This document shows positions 17,991 to 24,842 of a stretch of 41,027 nt of DNA, piece by piece; the stretch's first letter is position 1, and each line of letters starts with the position of its first letter. The position numbers were made by a program, and so were the translations under genes. The stretch lies in the NCBI GenBank assembly GCA_021813685.1, contig JAKAJS010000114.1, positions 1-41,027 on the forward strand. Direction: 5' to 3'. Under the pieces are notes generated by a model that was not told the origin of the DNA, made no database searches, and was given only the letters and a program-made list of their open reading frames with translations. Source of the DNA: Deltaproteobacteria bacterium (GTDB taxonomy: Bacteria > Desulfobacterota > Syntrophobacteria > Syntrophobacterales > Syntrophobacteraceae).

Positions 17991-19150
17991 TCCGTATCGC
18001 CTGGAAACTCGTCGATTACTACCGGTGGACCGGGGGGGCCAATTATTTTCGCAACCTCGCGGAAGCCCTGTTTGCCCTTCCAGATCGAATCATTGACCCT
18101 GTGTTGATAGGGAATCCGGCAAATCCCCCCCCTCCCCTGAACAGGTGCACATTCATGCCCCTGCCTCAGCGTCCTCGCTTCTGGCCGGCAAAAATACGCG
18201 AGCGCATCGACCGCAAGATCATGCATAACGGGGGTTATTTCGCCGCATCGCTGCTGGCAAATGACATAAGACTCTTATCACACGACCAATGGCTGGGTCT
18301 GTCTTCCCCAGTCCCCGCGTTGTGCTGGATTCCCGATTTTCAACACAGGAGGCTTCCTCAATTCTTTTCCGCCAAGGAAATCAAGTCCCGGAATGCAACG
18401 TTCGCAGCCATGGCAGCCAATGCCCAAGCGATAGTACTTAGCAGCGAGGACGCCCGAAGGGACTTTATTTGCTTTTACCCGCAGGCAGCTCCAAAAACAT
18501 ACATTCTACCGTTCGTCGTTTCAGTTCCCGCAGCTGAAACGCTGCCGGCTGCCAATGCCTTGCTCGAACGGTACGGCATTGCTGAACCATTCTTTCACCT
18601 TCCGAACCAATTATGGGTCCATAAAAATCACGGCCTTGTCGTGGATGCCCTTCGTATCCTTGCGAGCCGAGGCCTCTGTCCCCTAGTGATAAGCACAGGC
18701 TTGACAGAAGATTATCGCAACCAGGGGTTCTTCGATTCGCTTTCAAAGCGCATAGCGCAAGCCGGGCTCGCCGACCGTTTTCGCTTTCTCGGGCTGGTCC
18801 CCTATCCCGATATGACGGGGATCATGCGCCGTTCGCTCGCGGTGATCAACCCCTCACTTTTCGAAGGTTGGAGCACCACCGTCGAGGAGGGCAAAAGCAT
18901 GGGCAAAACTCTCATTCTTTCGGACCTTGCCGTGCACCGGGAACAGGCGCCCGAAAGAGCGCTTTATTTCGATCCCCGTGACCCGGAAGCGCTCGCCTCT
19001 CACATGCTCGAAGTGATTGAATTCTTTGATCCCGACCTTGAAAAGCAAGAACTGGAACGTGCCTCAGCTTCCTTGCCCGGGCGTATCCAGCAGTTTGCCC
19101 TGACCTACCAGAATATGGTGCTGGACGTCATCGACCGCCATCGGAGGTGA
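17987..19150 (+). CDS. Family 4 glycosyltransferase
   Basis: A 387-residue GT-B enzyme. The N-terminal domain starts VIRIAWKLVDYYRWTGGANYFRN. ALCWIPDFQHRRLPQFF is typical of a GT4 group in O-antigen loci. The C-terminal donor domain has FHLPNQLWVHKNHGLVVDAL, RFRFLGLVPYPDMTGIM and NPSLFEGWSTTVEEGKSMGK, where the E-x7-E-like pair (FEGW...VEEG) forms the nucleotide-sugar site. The start is GTG, overlapping the epimerase stop as GTGA, with AAAGAG upstream. Last gene of the overlap operon; it converges with rfbD. Confidence 0.87.
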   Translation: MIRIAWKLVDYYRWTGGANYFRNLAEALFALPDRIIDPVLIGNPANPPPPLNRCTFMPLPQRPRFWPAKIRERIDRKIMHNGGYFAASLLANDIRLLSHDQWLGLSSPVPALCWIPDFQHRRLPQFFSAKEIKSRNATFAAMAANAQAIVLSSEDARRDFICFYPQAAPKTYILPFVVSVPAAETLPAANALLERYGIAEPFFHLPNQLWVHKNHGLVVDALRILASRGLCPLVISTGLTEDYRNQGFFDSLSKRIAQAGLADRFRFLGLVPYPDMTGIMRRSLAVINPSLFEGWSTTVEEGKSMGKTLILSDLAVHREQAPERALYFDPRDPEALASHMLEVIEFFDPDLEKQELERASASLPGRIQQFALTYQNMVLDVIDRHRR

Positions 19151-19211
19151 TGGAAATGCCCTCCGGGGCGCCCCCGACTGTCCGTTCCAGGCCATAGCGG
19201 CGATGAAGGCC

Positions 19212-20111
19212 TCACTCACTTTTCCTGTAGAATAGTTCGAGGAAACAGGCAAGACTCTGCTGCCAGGCAGGGGGCACCAGGCCAAAATTGGCCTCCATTT
19301 TGGAGCAGTCGAGCACCGAATAGACCGGCCGTGCGGCGGGGGTGGGAAAGTCGCTTGTCGAAACGGGAGTGAGCCTTGCGAGATTATCGGGTCGGATGCG
19401 CCGCGCCTCCGTTAGGATGGCCGCAGCGAACTCATACCAGGTCGTAGCCCCTTTTCCGCAGAAATGATAGGTGCCCCAATGCACGCTTTCGGGTGCGGAG
19501 AGAACGGCTTGAGATATCCGTACGAGGCAGCGCGCAAGATCGACGGACCAGGTGGGGCAGCCGTGCTGGTCGCAGACCACTCGCAGCTCCTCGCGCTCCC
19601 CGGCGAGTTTCAGGATCGTCTTTACGAAGTTTCGGCCCCTTAGGCCGTAGAGCCACGAGGTGCGCACGATGATGTGTTCGGAAAGTCCCGAGCGCACCGC
19701 CCCCTCGCCCTGCAGCTTGCTCAAACCGTAGACGTTTATGGGGTTTACCGGGTCCTCTTCCTTGTAAGGGCTTCGGGACGTACCGTCAAAGACATAGTCG
19801 GTCGAGATATGCAGGAGCGGGATTTGGAGCTTGCGGCACGCATCGGCAAGATGCGCCGGTCCGTCGCCATTTGCCGCATACGCGGCGTCGGGCTCCGACT
19901 CGGCTTTATCGACGGCGGTGTAGGCCGCGCAGTTTATGACCAGGCAGGGAGAAGCAACGCGATCCAGGGCGGACCGAACGGTTTCGGGCCTCGTTATGTC
20001 GAGCCCGGGCCGTGCAAGAGTCACGGCTTTAAGGCCGGCTTCTTCCAAAGCCTCCACGAGATCGGCACCCAGCATCCCGGAGCTTCCGATGACTACGATG
20101 TTGCGGTTCAT
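19212..20111 (-). CDS. rfbD: dTDP-4-dehydrorhamnose reductase
   Basis: Final step of dTDP-L-rhamnose synthesis: NAD(P)H reduction of dTDP-4-keto-rhamnose. The 299 residues match the family. The N-terminal dinucleotide motif is VVIGSSGMLGADLV, then INCAAYTAVDKAE, PLLHISTDYVFDGTSRSPYKEED (catalytic Thr and surrounding), NVYGLSKLQGE (YxxxK), IIVRTSWLYG and the substrate-domain HGCPTWSVDLA. The start was placed at 20111 because the conserved first strand begins there; the frame extends 69 codons upstream over rfbC in a different frame. The ribosome site is modest. 16 bases separate it from rfbC upstream. No rfbA or rfbB lies in the window. Confidence 0.93.
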   Translation of the reverse strand: MNRNIVVIGSSGMLGADLVEALEEAGLKAVTLARPGLDITRPETVRSALDRVASPCLVINCAAYTAVDKAESEPDAAYAANGDGPAHLADACRKLQIPLLHISTDYVFDGTSRSPYKEEDPVNPINVYGLSKLQGEGAVRSGLSEHIIVRTSWLYGLRGRNFVKTILKLAGEREELRVVCDQHGCPTWSVDLARCLVRISQAVLSAPESVHWGTYHFCGKGATTWYEFAAAILTEARRIRPDNLARLTPVSTSDFPTPAARPVYSVLDCSKMEANFGLVPPAWQQSLACFLELFYRKSE

Positions 20112-20127
20112 GGACACCACGCCTTCT

Positions 20128-20667
20128 TTACGGCAAATCGGCCTCGCGCAGAAAACTGCCTGCGGCGTCCTTGGCGGAAACGATCCTTTCGCCTTCCCCG
20201 GGCCAGTCGATGGCAAGATCGGGATCATCCCACCGAATACATCTCTCATGCTCCGGGGCATAGAAATCGCTCGCCTTGTAGAGCACCTCGGAGTTGTCCG
20301 AAAGGGCGAGGAAACCATGGCCGAAACCGGCGGGGATAAAGAGCTGAAGCTTGTTTGCAGCCGAAAGGGTAAGCCCGTACCAGCGTCCGAAGGTCGGAGA
20401 ACTTCTTCTCAGGTCGACCGCCACGTCGAAGATTTCCCCCCCCACCACGCGAACGAGCTTTGCCTGCTGACACTTCACCTGGTAATGAATGCCCCGCAAA
20501 ACGCCGCGACAGGACTGCGAGTGGTTGTCCTGAACAAACGGGATATCCACCCCAAGAGCTGCCAGGGTCCGACTATTATAGCTTTCAAAAAAAAATCCCC
20601 TCTCGTCGCAAAATACCCTCGGCTCCAAGACCACAATTCCCTCGATATTGGTGGAAGAAGCCTTCAC
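20128..20667 (-). CDS. rfbC: dTDP-4-dehydrorhamnose 3,5-epimerase
   Basis: Epimerises C3 and C5 of dTDP-4-keto-6-deoxyglucose on the way to dTDP-L-rhamnose. The 179-residue cupin-type product carries GIVVLEPRVFCDERGFFFESYN, the catalytic-base segment GVLRGIHYQ, AKLVRVVGGEIFDVAVDLR and FIPAGFGHGFLALSD. The start is the GTG at 20667, which overlaps the fcl stop as GTGA and has AGGGGG about 6 bases upstream; the longer frame reads back into fcl. Expression is therefore probably coupled to fcl. Confidence 0.94.
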   Translation of the reverse strand: MKASSTNIEGIVVLEPRVFCDERGFFFESYNSRTLAALGVDIPFVQDNHSQSCRGVLRGIHYQVKCQQAKLVRVVGGEIFDVAVDLRRSSPTFGRWYGLTLSAANKLQLFIPAGFGHGFLALSDNSEVLYKASDFYAPEHERCIRWDDPDLAIDWPGEGERIVSAKDAAGSFLREADLP

Positions 20668-21725
20668 CTGCACCCCCTGCTCAGTTTTGAGACGTAGTCC
20701 CGATAGGTAGCGCGAAGCCCATCTTCCAGGGAGATCCTGCTTTCCCACCCCAGTTCGCGCAGGCGGCTTACGTCGAGTAGTTTCCGGAGGATGCCGTCGG
20801 GCCTTGCGGGGTCCCAGGACACACGCCCCTCGAACCCGACCACCCTGGCCACCGTATGCGCCAGTTCGCGAATCGTTGTATCTCTGCCGGCACCGACGTT
20901 GAAAACGGGAGATGCCGCAAGACCCTCACGCTCTCTTTCAAAAAGTCCCTCGGCTCTTTCCATCAGGAACACGCAGGCATCGGCCATGTCGTCGGAGTGG
21001 AGCAACTCGCGCAGCGGGGCGCCGGTACCCCACAAGCGGACCTCCGGACCCTCATCCTTTTTCAGGCCTTCTAAAACGTCTCGCGGAATGGGACCGTAGC
21101 AGGACTCTTCCTGCCCGATGGCGGCAAAGTCTTTCTGCAGAGCGAGCTTTCCCAGATGGAACTTGCGGATAAGAGCCGGAATCAGGTGCGAATTTTCCAG
21201 ATCGTAGCGATCGTTTGGACCGTAGAGGTTGGTGGGCATTGCGCACAAAAAGCGCGTGCCGTGCTGACGGTTGAAGGCTCTACAAAGCTCGATACCGGCG
21301 ATTTTTGCGATTGCGTACGCCTGGTTGGTGGGCTCGAGAGGTCCGGTGAGAAGATAATCTTCCCGCAGCGGCTGGGGGGCCTCCTTGGGATAGATACAGG
21401 AGCTCCCCAGAAAAAGCAAACCCTTCACCGAGTTGCGAAAGGCCGCCTCGATCACATTGTTTTGTATTTTCAAATTCTCGAGCAGGAAATCGACCGGGTA
21501 GGTGTCATTGGCATGGATTCCCCCGACTTTGGCAGCACACAGAAAAACATACTCGGGCTTTTCTCGTGCGAAAAACGCCTCGACCTCCTGCCAGCGGCTC
21601 AAATCCAGCTGACTGTGGGAACGCACGATAAGGTTCCGGTAGCCCCCCGCTTCCAGTCGCCTGCAGATTGCTGAGCCCGCCAGGCCACTGTGGCCCGGGA
21701 TAAAAATCCTTGCATCCAACTCCAT
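20664..21725 (-). CDS. fcl: GDP-L-fucose synthase (GDP-4-keto-6-deoxymannose 3,5-epimerase-4-reductase)
   Basis: Bifunctional SDR that makes GDP-L-fucose from GDP-4-keto-6-deoxymannose. At the N-terminus is the NADP loop GHSGLAGSA (Gly 11, 14 and 17). The catalytic set is in LFLGSSCIYP (Ser108/109, Cys110) and YAIAK (Tyr137, Lys141), and MPTNLYGPND follows. At 353 residues it is about 30 longer than the E. coli enzyme. The extra residues lie around KDFAAIGQEESCYGPIPRD, before the conserved LWGTGAPLRELLHSDD. AGGA precedes the ATG by about 7 bases. The usual upstream partner gmd is not in the window. First gene of fcl-rfbC-rfbD. Confidence 0.92.
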   Translation of the reverse strand: MELDARIFIPGHSGLAGSAICRRLEAGGYRNLIVRSHSQLDLSRWQEVEAFFAREKPEYVFLCAAKVGGIHANDTYPVDFLLENLKIQNNVIEAAFRNSVKGLLFLGSSCIYPKEAPQPLREDYLLTGPLEPTNQAYAIAKIAGIELCRAFNRQHGTRFLCAMPTNLYGPNDRYDLENSHLIPALIRKFHLGKLALQKDFAAIGQEESCYGPIPRDVLEGLKKDEGPEVRLWGTGAPLRELLHSDDMADACVFLMERAEGLFEREREGLAASPVFNVGAGRDTTIRELAHTVARVVGFEGRVSWDPARPDGILRKLLDVSRLRELGWESRISLEDGLRATYRDYVSKLSRGCR

Positions 21726-21887
21726 GGGTCATCCTGAATAGAAAAAACTATCGGCTCCGAATAACAAAGCCCCTTCCGAGGCCAAGTTCCAGGGCCTGCA
21801 TGCCGCCGGAGCGCACTCCCGCCCGCACACTTCCGTGTATCATTTTCCATATCCGCTTGCAAGAAAAGGCGCAAGAACAGCCGGGGA

Positions 21888-21947
21888 AAAGCGCGGGGGC
21901 TTTCGCCCCCTGCCCCCCACGCCGCTACGCGGCTCAGTTGGCGCTTT
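21888..21947. other. Branched inverted-repeat element upstream of the sigma-54 regulator
   Basis: An outer stem AAAGCGC (21888-21894) / GCGCTTT (21941-21947) encloses two inner hairpins: GGGGGC-TTTC-GCCCCC (21895-21910) and GCCGC-TAC-GCGGC (21921-21933). This three-way-junction pattern lies in the 332-base gap between divergent fcl and the regulator at 22058. It may be a mobile REP-type repeat or a leader RNA; I cannot tell which. Confidence 0.4.
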
Positions 21948-22057
21948 CAACCGACACTTCTGAGCGCTCACTTGGAATTTTTATCCAATTCTTTCCCGAT
22001 CCCGTTTAGAATAGATTGAGTTCTATTGCTCACTGATTTTGGCCGGACGGGGGTATC

Positions 22058-23449
22058 ATGCGTGAAAAACACAAGATCCTGATAGTCGATGACGAGGCAC
22101 ACTTTCGCTCCGCCTTACGCCGCTTTCTTGAAAAGACCCACCGGGTCATCGAGGCCGACACCGGAGCGAGCGGCCTGCAGCTTGCCCAGAGCGAAGAACC
22201 CGACCTGGTTTTGCTCGACATCGGACTGCCCGACGCAAGCGGCTTGGATTTACTGCCCCGATTCAAGGAAATACGCCCCTCCCCCGCCGTGGTGATGATC
22301 ACCGCCTTCGACCGGGTAAAAGACGTGGTGCTGGCTATAAAACAGGGGGCGTTCGACTATCTGGTAAAACCCGTCGACCTCGATGAGTTCGAAGTGACGA
22401 TCCAGAACGCTCTGAAATACGCGGGCCTTAAAAACGAGGTCACCCGGCTGCGCCAGGAAGTCGAAAGGCTCCAGGGGGTGGGCCGGATGATCGGCAGGGA
22501 CCAGACCTTTGTCGAAGCGCAGATGCTTGCCGTAAAGAGCGCACAGAGCCGTGACGCCGGAGTCTTGATCCAGGGCGAAACCGGTGCCGGAAAAGAACTC
22601 TTCGCCCGACTCATACACACCAAGAGCCCCCGGGCACAGTACCCTTTCGTCGCTCTTAACTGCGCTGCTTTTTCCACCGAAATCATCGAAAGCGAACTGT
22701 TCGGATACGAAAAAGGAGCGTTTACCGGCGCAAAACTCGAAGGAAAAGAGGGGCTGCTCGAAGTAGCCGACGGGGGCACCCTCTTTTTAGACGAAGTGGT
22801 TGATCTGCATCCCGAGATCCAGGCCAAGCTGCTGCGCGTGCTGGAAGAAAAGGAATTTTTCCCCATCGGGGGCACGCGCAAAAAAAAGGTGGACATCCGC
22901 ATCGTTTCGGCCTGCAACCGGGACCTGTGGCAGGTGGCCGAGGAGGGCGGTTTTCGAAAAGACCTCTTTTTCCGGCTGTCTACGATCCGAATCAACCTGC
23001 CCGCCCTGCGCGAGCGGCGAGACGACATCCTGCCCCTTGCCCGGGTGTTCATGGAGGAGTTTAACGATAAGTACGGGAAAAAATTCCGGGGCTTTGCCCC
23101 CAAGGCCGAACAGCTCCTCTTGAGCCGTTCGTGGCCCGGCAACGTGCGCGAACTGCGAAACAGCATCGAACGTGTCGTGCTCTTGGAAAACGACGACACG
23201 ATCCTGGGGCGGCATCTCAGCTTTCTCGACCAGGACCCCGGCGAAAAGAGCCCGGACCCGTCGGAAAAATTGAATATCGTGCTCCCCGATGGAGGACTGG
23301 GCCTCGAGGAGCTCGAAAAACAGGTAATCCTCCAGGCGCGCGAAAAATGCGGGGCCAATAAGGCCAAAATGGCCCGCTTCCTCAAGCTCCCCCGCCACGT
23401 GCTCCTCTATCGCCTCAAAAAATATGGAATCGAGCTGGACGGCAAATGA
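22058..23449 (+). CDS. NtrC-family sigma-54-dependent response regulator
   Basis: A 463-residue transcription activator. Receiver domain, residues 1-120: acidic pair D11/D12, phospho-acceptor D54, T82, K104. AAA+ domain, about 142-380: Walker A GETGAGKE (173-180), the sigma-54-contacting loop GAFTGA (220-225), Walker B TLFLDE (241-246) and the RSWPGNVREL sensor segment. Fis-type helix-turn-helix, about 418-460: NKAKMARFLKLPRHVLLYRLKKYGI. It is intact at every functional motif. GGGGG lies 4-5 bases before the ATG. Directly downstream are three related 18-bp sites and a -24/-12 promoter, which makes the next gene its probable target. No cognate histidine kinase is adjacent; the soluble kinase at 26.2-27.3 kb is of the HisKA_3 type, which normally pairs with NarL-like regulators. 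Confidence 0.94.
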   Translation: MREKHKILIVDDEAHFRSALRRFLEKTHRVIEADTGASGLQLAQSEEPDLVLLDIGLPDASGLDLLPRFKEIRPSPAVVMITAFDRVKDVVLAIKQGAFDYLVKPVDLDEFEVTIQNALKYAGLKNEVTRLRQEVERLQGVGRMIGRDQTFVEAQMLAVKSAQSRDAGVLIQGETGAGKELFARLIHTKSPRAQYPFVALNCAAFSTEIIESELFGYEKGAFTGAKLEGKEGLLEVADGGTLFLDEVVDLHPEIQAKLLRVLEEKEFFPIGGTRKKKVDIRIVSACNRDLWQVAEEGGFRKDLFFRLSTIRINLPALRERRDDILPLARVFMEEFNDKYGKKFRGFAPKAEQLLLSRSWPGNVRELRNSIERVVLLENDDTILGRHLSFLDQDPGEKSPDPSEKLNIVLPDGGLGLEELEKQVILQAREKCGANKAKMARFLKLPRHVLLYRLKKYGIELDGK

Positions 23450-23474
23450 CAAACAAAGGAACCCAACCCCGCGA

Positions 23475-23492
23475 GTGAACAAAATCCTCCAC
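23475..23492 (+). promoter_or_regulatory. Upstream activator site 1
   Basis: GTGAACAAAATCCTCCAC. It shares the GTGAACA half and the final CCAC/GCAC with sites 2 and 3; its centre is 30 bp from that of site 2. It lies about 200 bp before the sigma-54 promoter. Confidence 0.5.
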
Positions 23493-23504
23493 TTCTCGGG
23501 TGAC

Positions 23505-23522
23505 ATGAACAATATCCTCCAC
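23505..23522 (+). promoter_or_regulatory. Upstream activator site 2
   Basis: ATGAACAATATCCTCCAC, 16 of 18 bases identical to site 1 and in direct orientation, three helical turns away. Probably bound by the Fis-type HTH of the regulator encoded just upstream; that is inference. Confidence 0.5.
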
Positions 23523-23588
23523 ATCGCACATAACCCATGGTAACAAAACGCCTTTTTCTTTCCGTTCCACCCTTGCACCTCTGCCGCA

Positions 23589-23606
23589 GTGCACAATATT
23601 GTTCAC
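23589..23606 (-). promoter_or_regulatory. Upstream activator site 3 (near-perfect palindrome)
   Basis: On the minus strand GTGAACAATATTGTGCAC; both halves fit GTGnACAAT. It is the best palindrome of the three sites and the closest to the promoter, about 90 bp upstream of the -24/-12 elements, a typical activator distance. Confidence 0.55.
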
Positions 23607-23681
23607 GATGCTTCCTCTTCACGCACGACGCCCGGGCTGCAAACCGATGCGCTGCGAGGCTTTTGCCCTTCGCGGGAGCTG

Positions 23682-23697
23682 TGGCACACCGCTTGCA
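23682..23697 (+). promoter_or_regulatory. Sigma-54 (RpoN) -24/-12 promoter
   Basis: TGGCAC (23682-23687), 5 bases, TTGCA (23693-23697). This matches the sigma-54 consensus TGGCAC-N5-TTGCW exactly, with GG and GC 12 bases apart. Transcription would start near 23709, leaving a leader of about 15 bases that carries the GGAGG of the receiver gene. Confidence 0.85.
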
Positions 23698-23723
23698 CCA
23701 AGAGAAAGCCAACGGAGGCGACA

Positions 23724-24140
23724 GTGCCAGTTGAAAATCTTGTGCTTCTTGTTGAAGACGATGCCCCGTTTAGACGCTCTTTGGAAAATTACCTCAATAC
23801 GGCCGGATATCCTTTTCGAAGCTGCTCAACCGCTGCTCAAGCTCTTGCTCTCGCTCAAAGTGCTGCTCCTCGTGTGGTTATTCTTGAATATCATCTTCCC
23901 GATGCGAACGGATGCTCCCTAGTCAAGCAACTCAATCACGTTGACCCTGGAATCAATGCGATCGTTCTTTCTGAATTCGACTTTCAAGTTGTAGCTGAGA
24001 CTCTGGATCGGGTGAAGATCCAAACGTTCCTGCAGAAACCCTTTGACCTCGTTGACTTTGAACTCGCTCTGCGCTCCGCCTGTTTGGAATCCGGCATAAC
24101 GAGGAGACTCGACTCTTGTTGCTCTGACATTTCCTGGTGA
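23724..24140 (+). CDS. Stand-alone receiver-domain protein with Glu at the phospho-acceptor position
   Basis: A 138-residue CheY-like protein with no output domain. LVLLVEDDAPFRRSL holds the acidic pair D12/D13. At the end of strand 3 the sequence is VVILEYHLPDANG: the aligned Asp is replaced by Glu55, while the rest of the D-x-x-x-P-x-x-x-G pattern is kept. The Ser/Thr switch (S83 in IVLSEFD) and Lys105 (FLQKPFD) are also kept. A Glu here commonly mimics the phosphorylated form, so the protein may be constitutively active or signal without phosphorylation. The start GTG has GGAGG 5 bases upstream, immediately after a sigma-54 promoter. Codon use leans to CTT/GTT/GCT more than in its neighbours. 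Partner unknown. Confidence 0.85.
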   Translation: MPVENLVLLVEDDAPFRRSLENYLNTAGYPFRSCSTAAQALALAQSAAPRVVILEYHLPDANGCSLVKQLNHVDPGINAIVLSEFDFQVVAETLDRVKIQTFLQKPFDLVDFELALRSACLESGITRRLDSCCSDISW

Positions 24141-24320
24141 AAACGGATGCTCAAGGAGAAAGCTGAAGATTGACTGCTGTTCCTGTTCACGCTCGTAACA
24201 ATTTCGACATCCCTTCGCCGCTCCCTCTCAAGCTCCCGTGAGAATCGATCCCGATGAGGGGTCACATTCACGCTGAATCGTTCCTGTTCCAATCGAATCG
24301 TCGTGAGTCTCCACAGTTAA
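24141..24320 (+). other. Long 3' untranslated segment of the receiver transcript
   Basis: About 180 bases from the receiver stop to the terminator with no convincing gene. TTCCTGTTC occurs twice (near 24178 and 24281), and a GTGAACA half-site lies on the minus strand near 24184-24190. It could be a plain 3' UTR or yield a small RNA. Confidence 0.35.
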
Positions 24321-24360
24321 GAAGGCCATAAGGAAATCCCTTATGGCCTTCACTTTTTTT
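24321..24360 (+). terminator. Rho-independent terminator
   Basis: A perfect 13-bp stem, GAAGGCCATAAGG / CCTTATGGCCTTC, with a short loop, followed by AC and seven T. The clearest intrinsic terminator in the window; it closes the sigma-54-driven receiver transcript. Confidence 0.92.
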
Positions 24361-24421
24361 GCGGCTGGGCGTCGCTGCCGGGTTGCCCGCCTGCTTCGCC
24401 GGCAGGCCAGACAACAGAGTG
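24361..24421 (+). repeat. REP-like GC-rich hairpin repeat, copy B
   Basis: GTCGCTGCCGGGTTGCCCGC, then CTGCTTCGCCGGCAGGCCAG and an ACAA-AGTG tail. It pairs closely with copy C at 39097 and shares its core with copy A. It sits directly after the terminator. Confidence 0.65.
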
Positions 24422-24513
24422 GCTTCCCCCACCTACTCGGCTCTTGCCTTCTTCGCCTCAATTATGCCATATTGTCCATTGCCCTTGAATTTTCCACCCT
24501 ACAGGAGCCCGAA

Positions 24514-24687
24514 ATGGAACAAAAACTGAAATTGATCGAGAAGATGGAAGAAAAAGGAATGAGCGTTGCGCAGGTCGCCGAAGCGATTTCTTTCGATCCG
24601 ATGGTGCTTGGCCTCTACCTGATAAAGGACGCCTATCCGGTTCCCAAAAGGATACTCGATAAGCTGGAAGGCGCCCTGGCCAACTGA
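24514..24687 (+). CDS. Small HTH-like protein, 57 residues
   Basis: MEQKLKLIEKMEEKGMSVAQ begins the protein. A compact helical pattern (MSVAQVAEAISFDPMVLGLYL) looks like a short helix-turn-helix of the phage-repressor / MerR-like size, followed by PVPKRILDKLEGALAN. AGGAG lies 7 bases before the ATG, so the short start is well supported even though the frame is open further upstream through the REP-like repeat. Function unknown; a DNA-binding or chaperone-like role is only a guess from the fold pattern. It is 155 bases upstream of der on the same strand, with a heptad palindrome between. Confidence 0.6.
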   Translation: MEQKLKLIEKMEEKGMSVAQVAEAISFDPMVLGLYLIKDAYPVPKRILDKLEGALAN

Positions 24688-24698
24688 GGCGATAGATC

Positions 24699-24780
24699 GG
24701 AGGGCGGATGTCGGATATCGGACGGCCCGGGGAAAAGCGGTCGCGTCATCCGATACCCGATATCCGGCGCCCGATACCCG
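24699..24780. repeat. Gene-end palindrome built of 7-bp tandem repeats (GGATATC type)
   Basis: Left arm GGAGGGC, GGATGTC, GGATATC, GGACGGC; right arm TCATCCG, ATACCCG, ATATCCG, GCGCCCG, ATACCCG. Strict 7-base period on both arms, and the arms are imperfect reverse complements. Between the 57-aa gene and der. Confidence 0.7.
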
Positions 24781-24842
24781 CACCTAAATCCCCCGTACAG
24801 CCCTCTTAGTGACGAGTCACCATTCAACAAGGTTAATCGTAC

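Noticed and set aside
22357-23385. 342-codon minus-strand frame over the sigma-54 regulator
   Set aside because: Ser/Arg-rich shadow of a gene with intact REC, AAA+ and HTH motifs.
23984-24292. Minus-strand frame over the receiver gene and its 3' region
   Set aside because: Arg/Ser-rich shadow; the plus-strand receiver has domain motifs, promoter, ribosome site and terminator.
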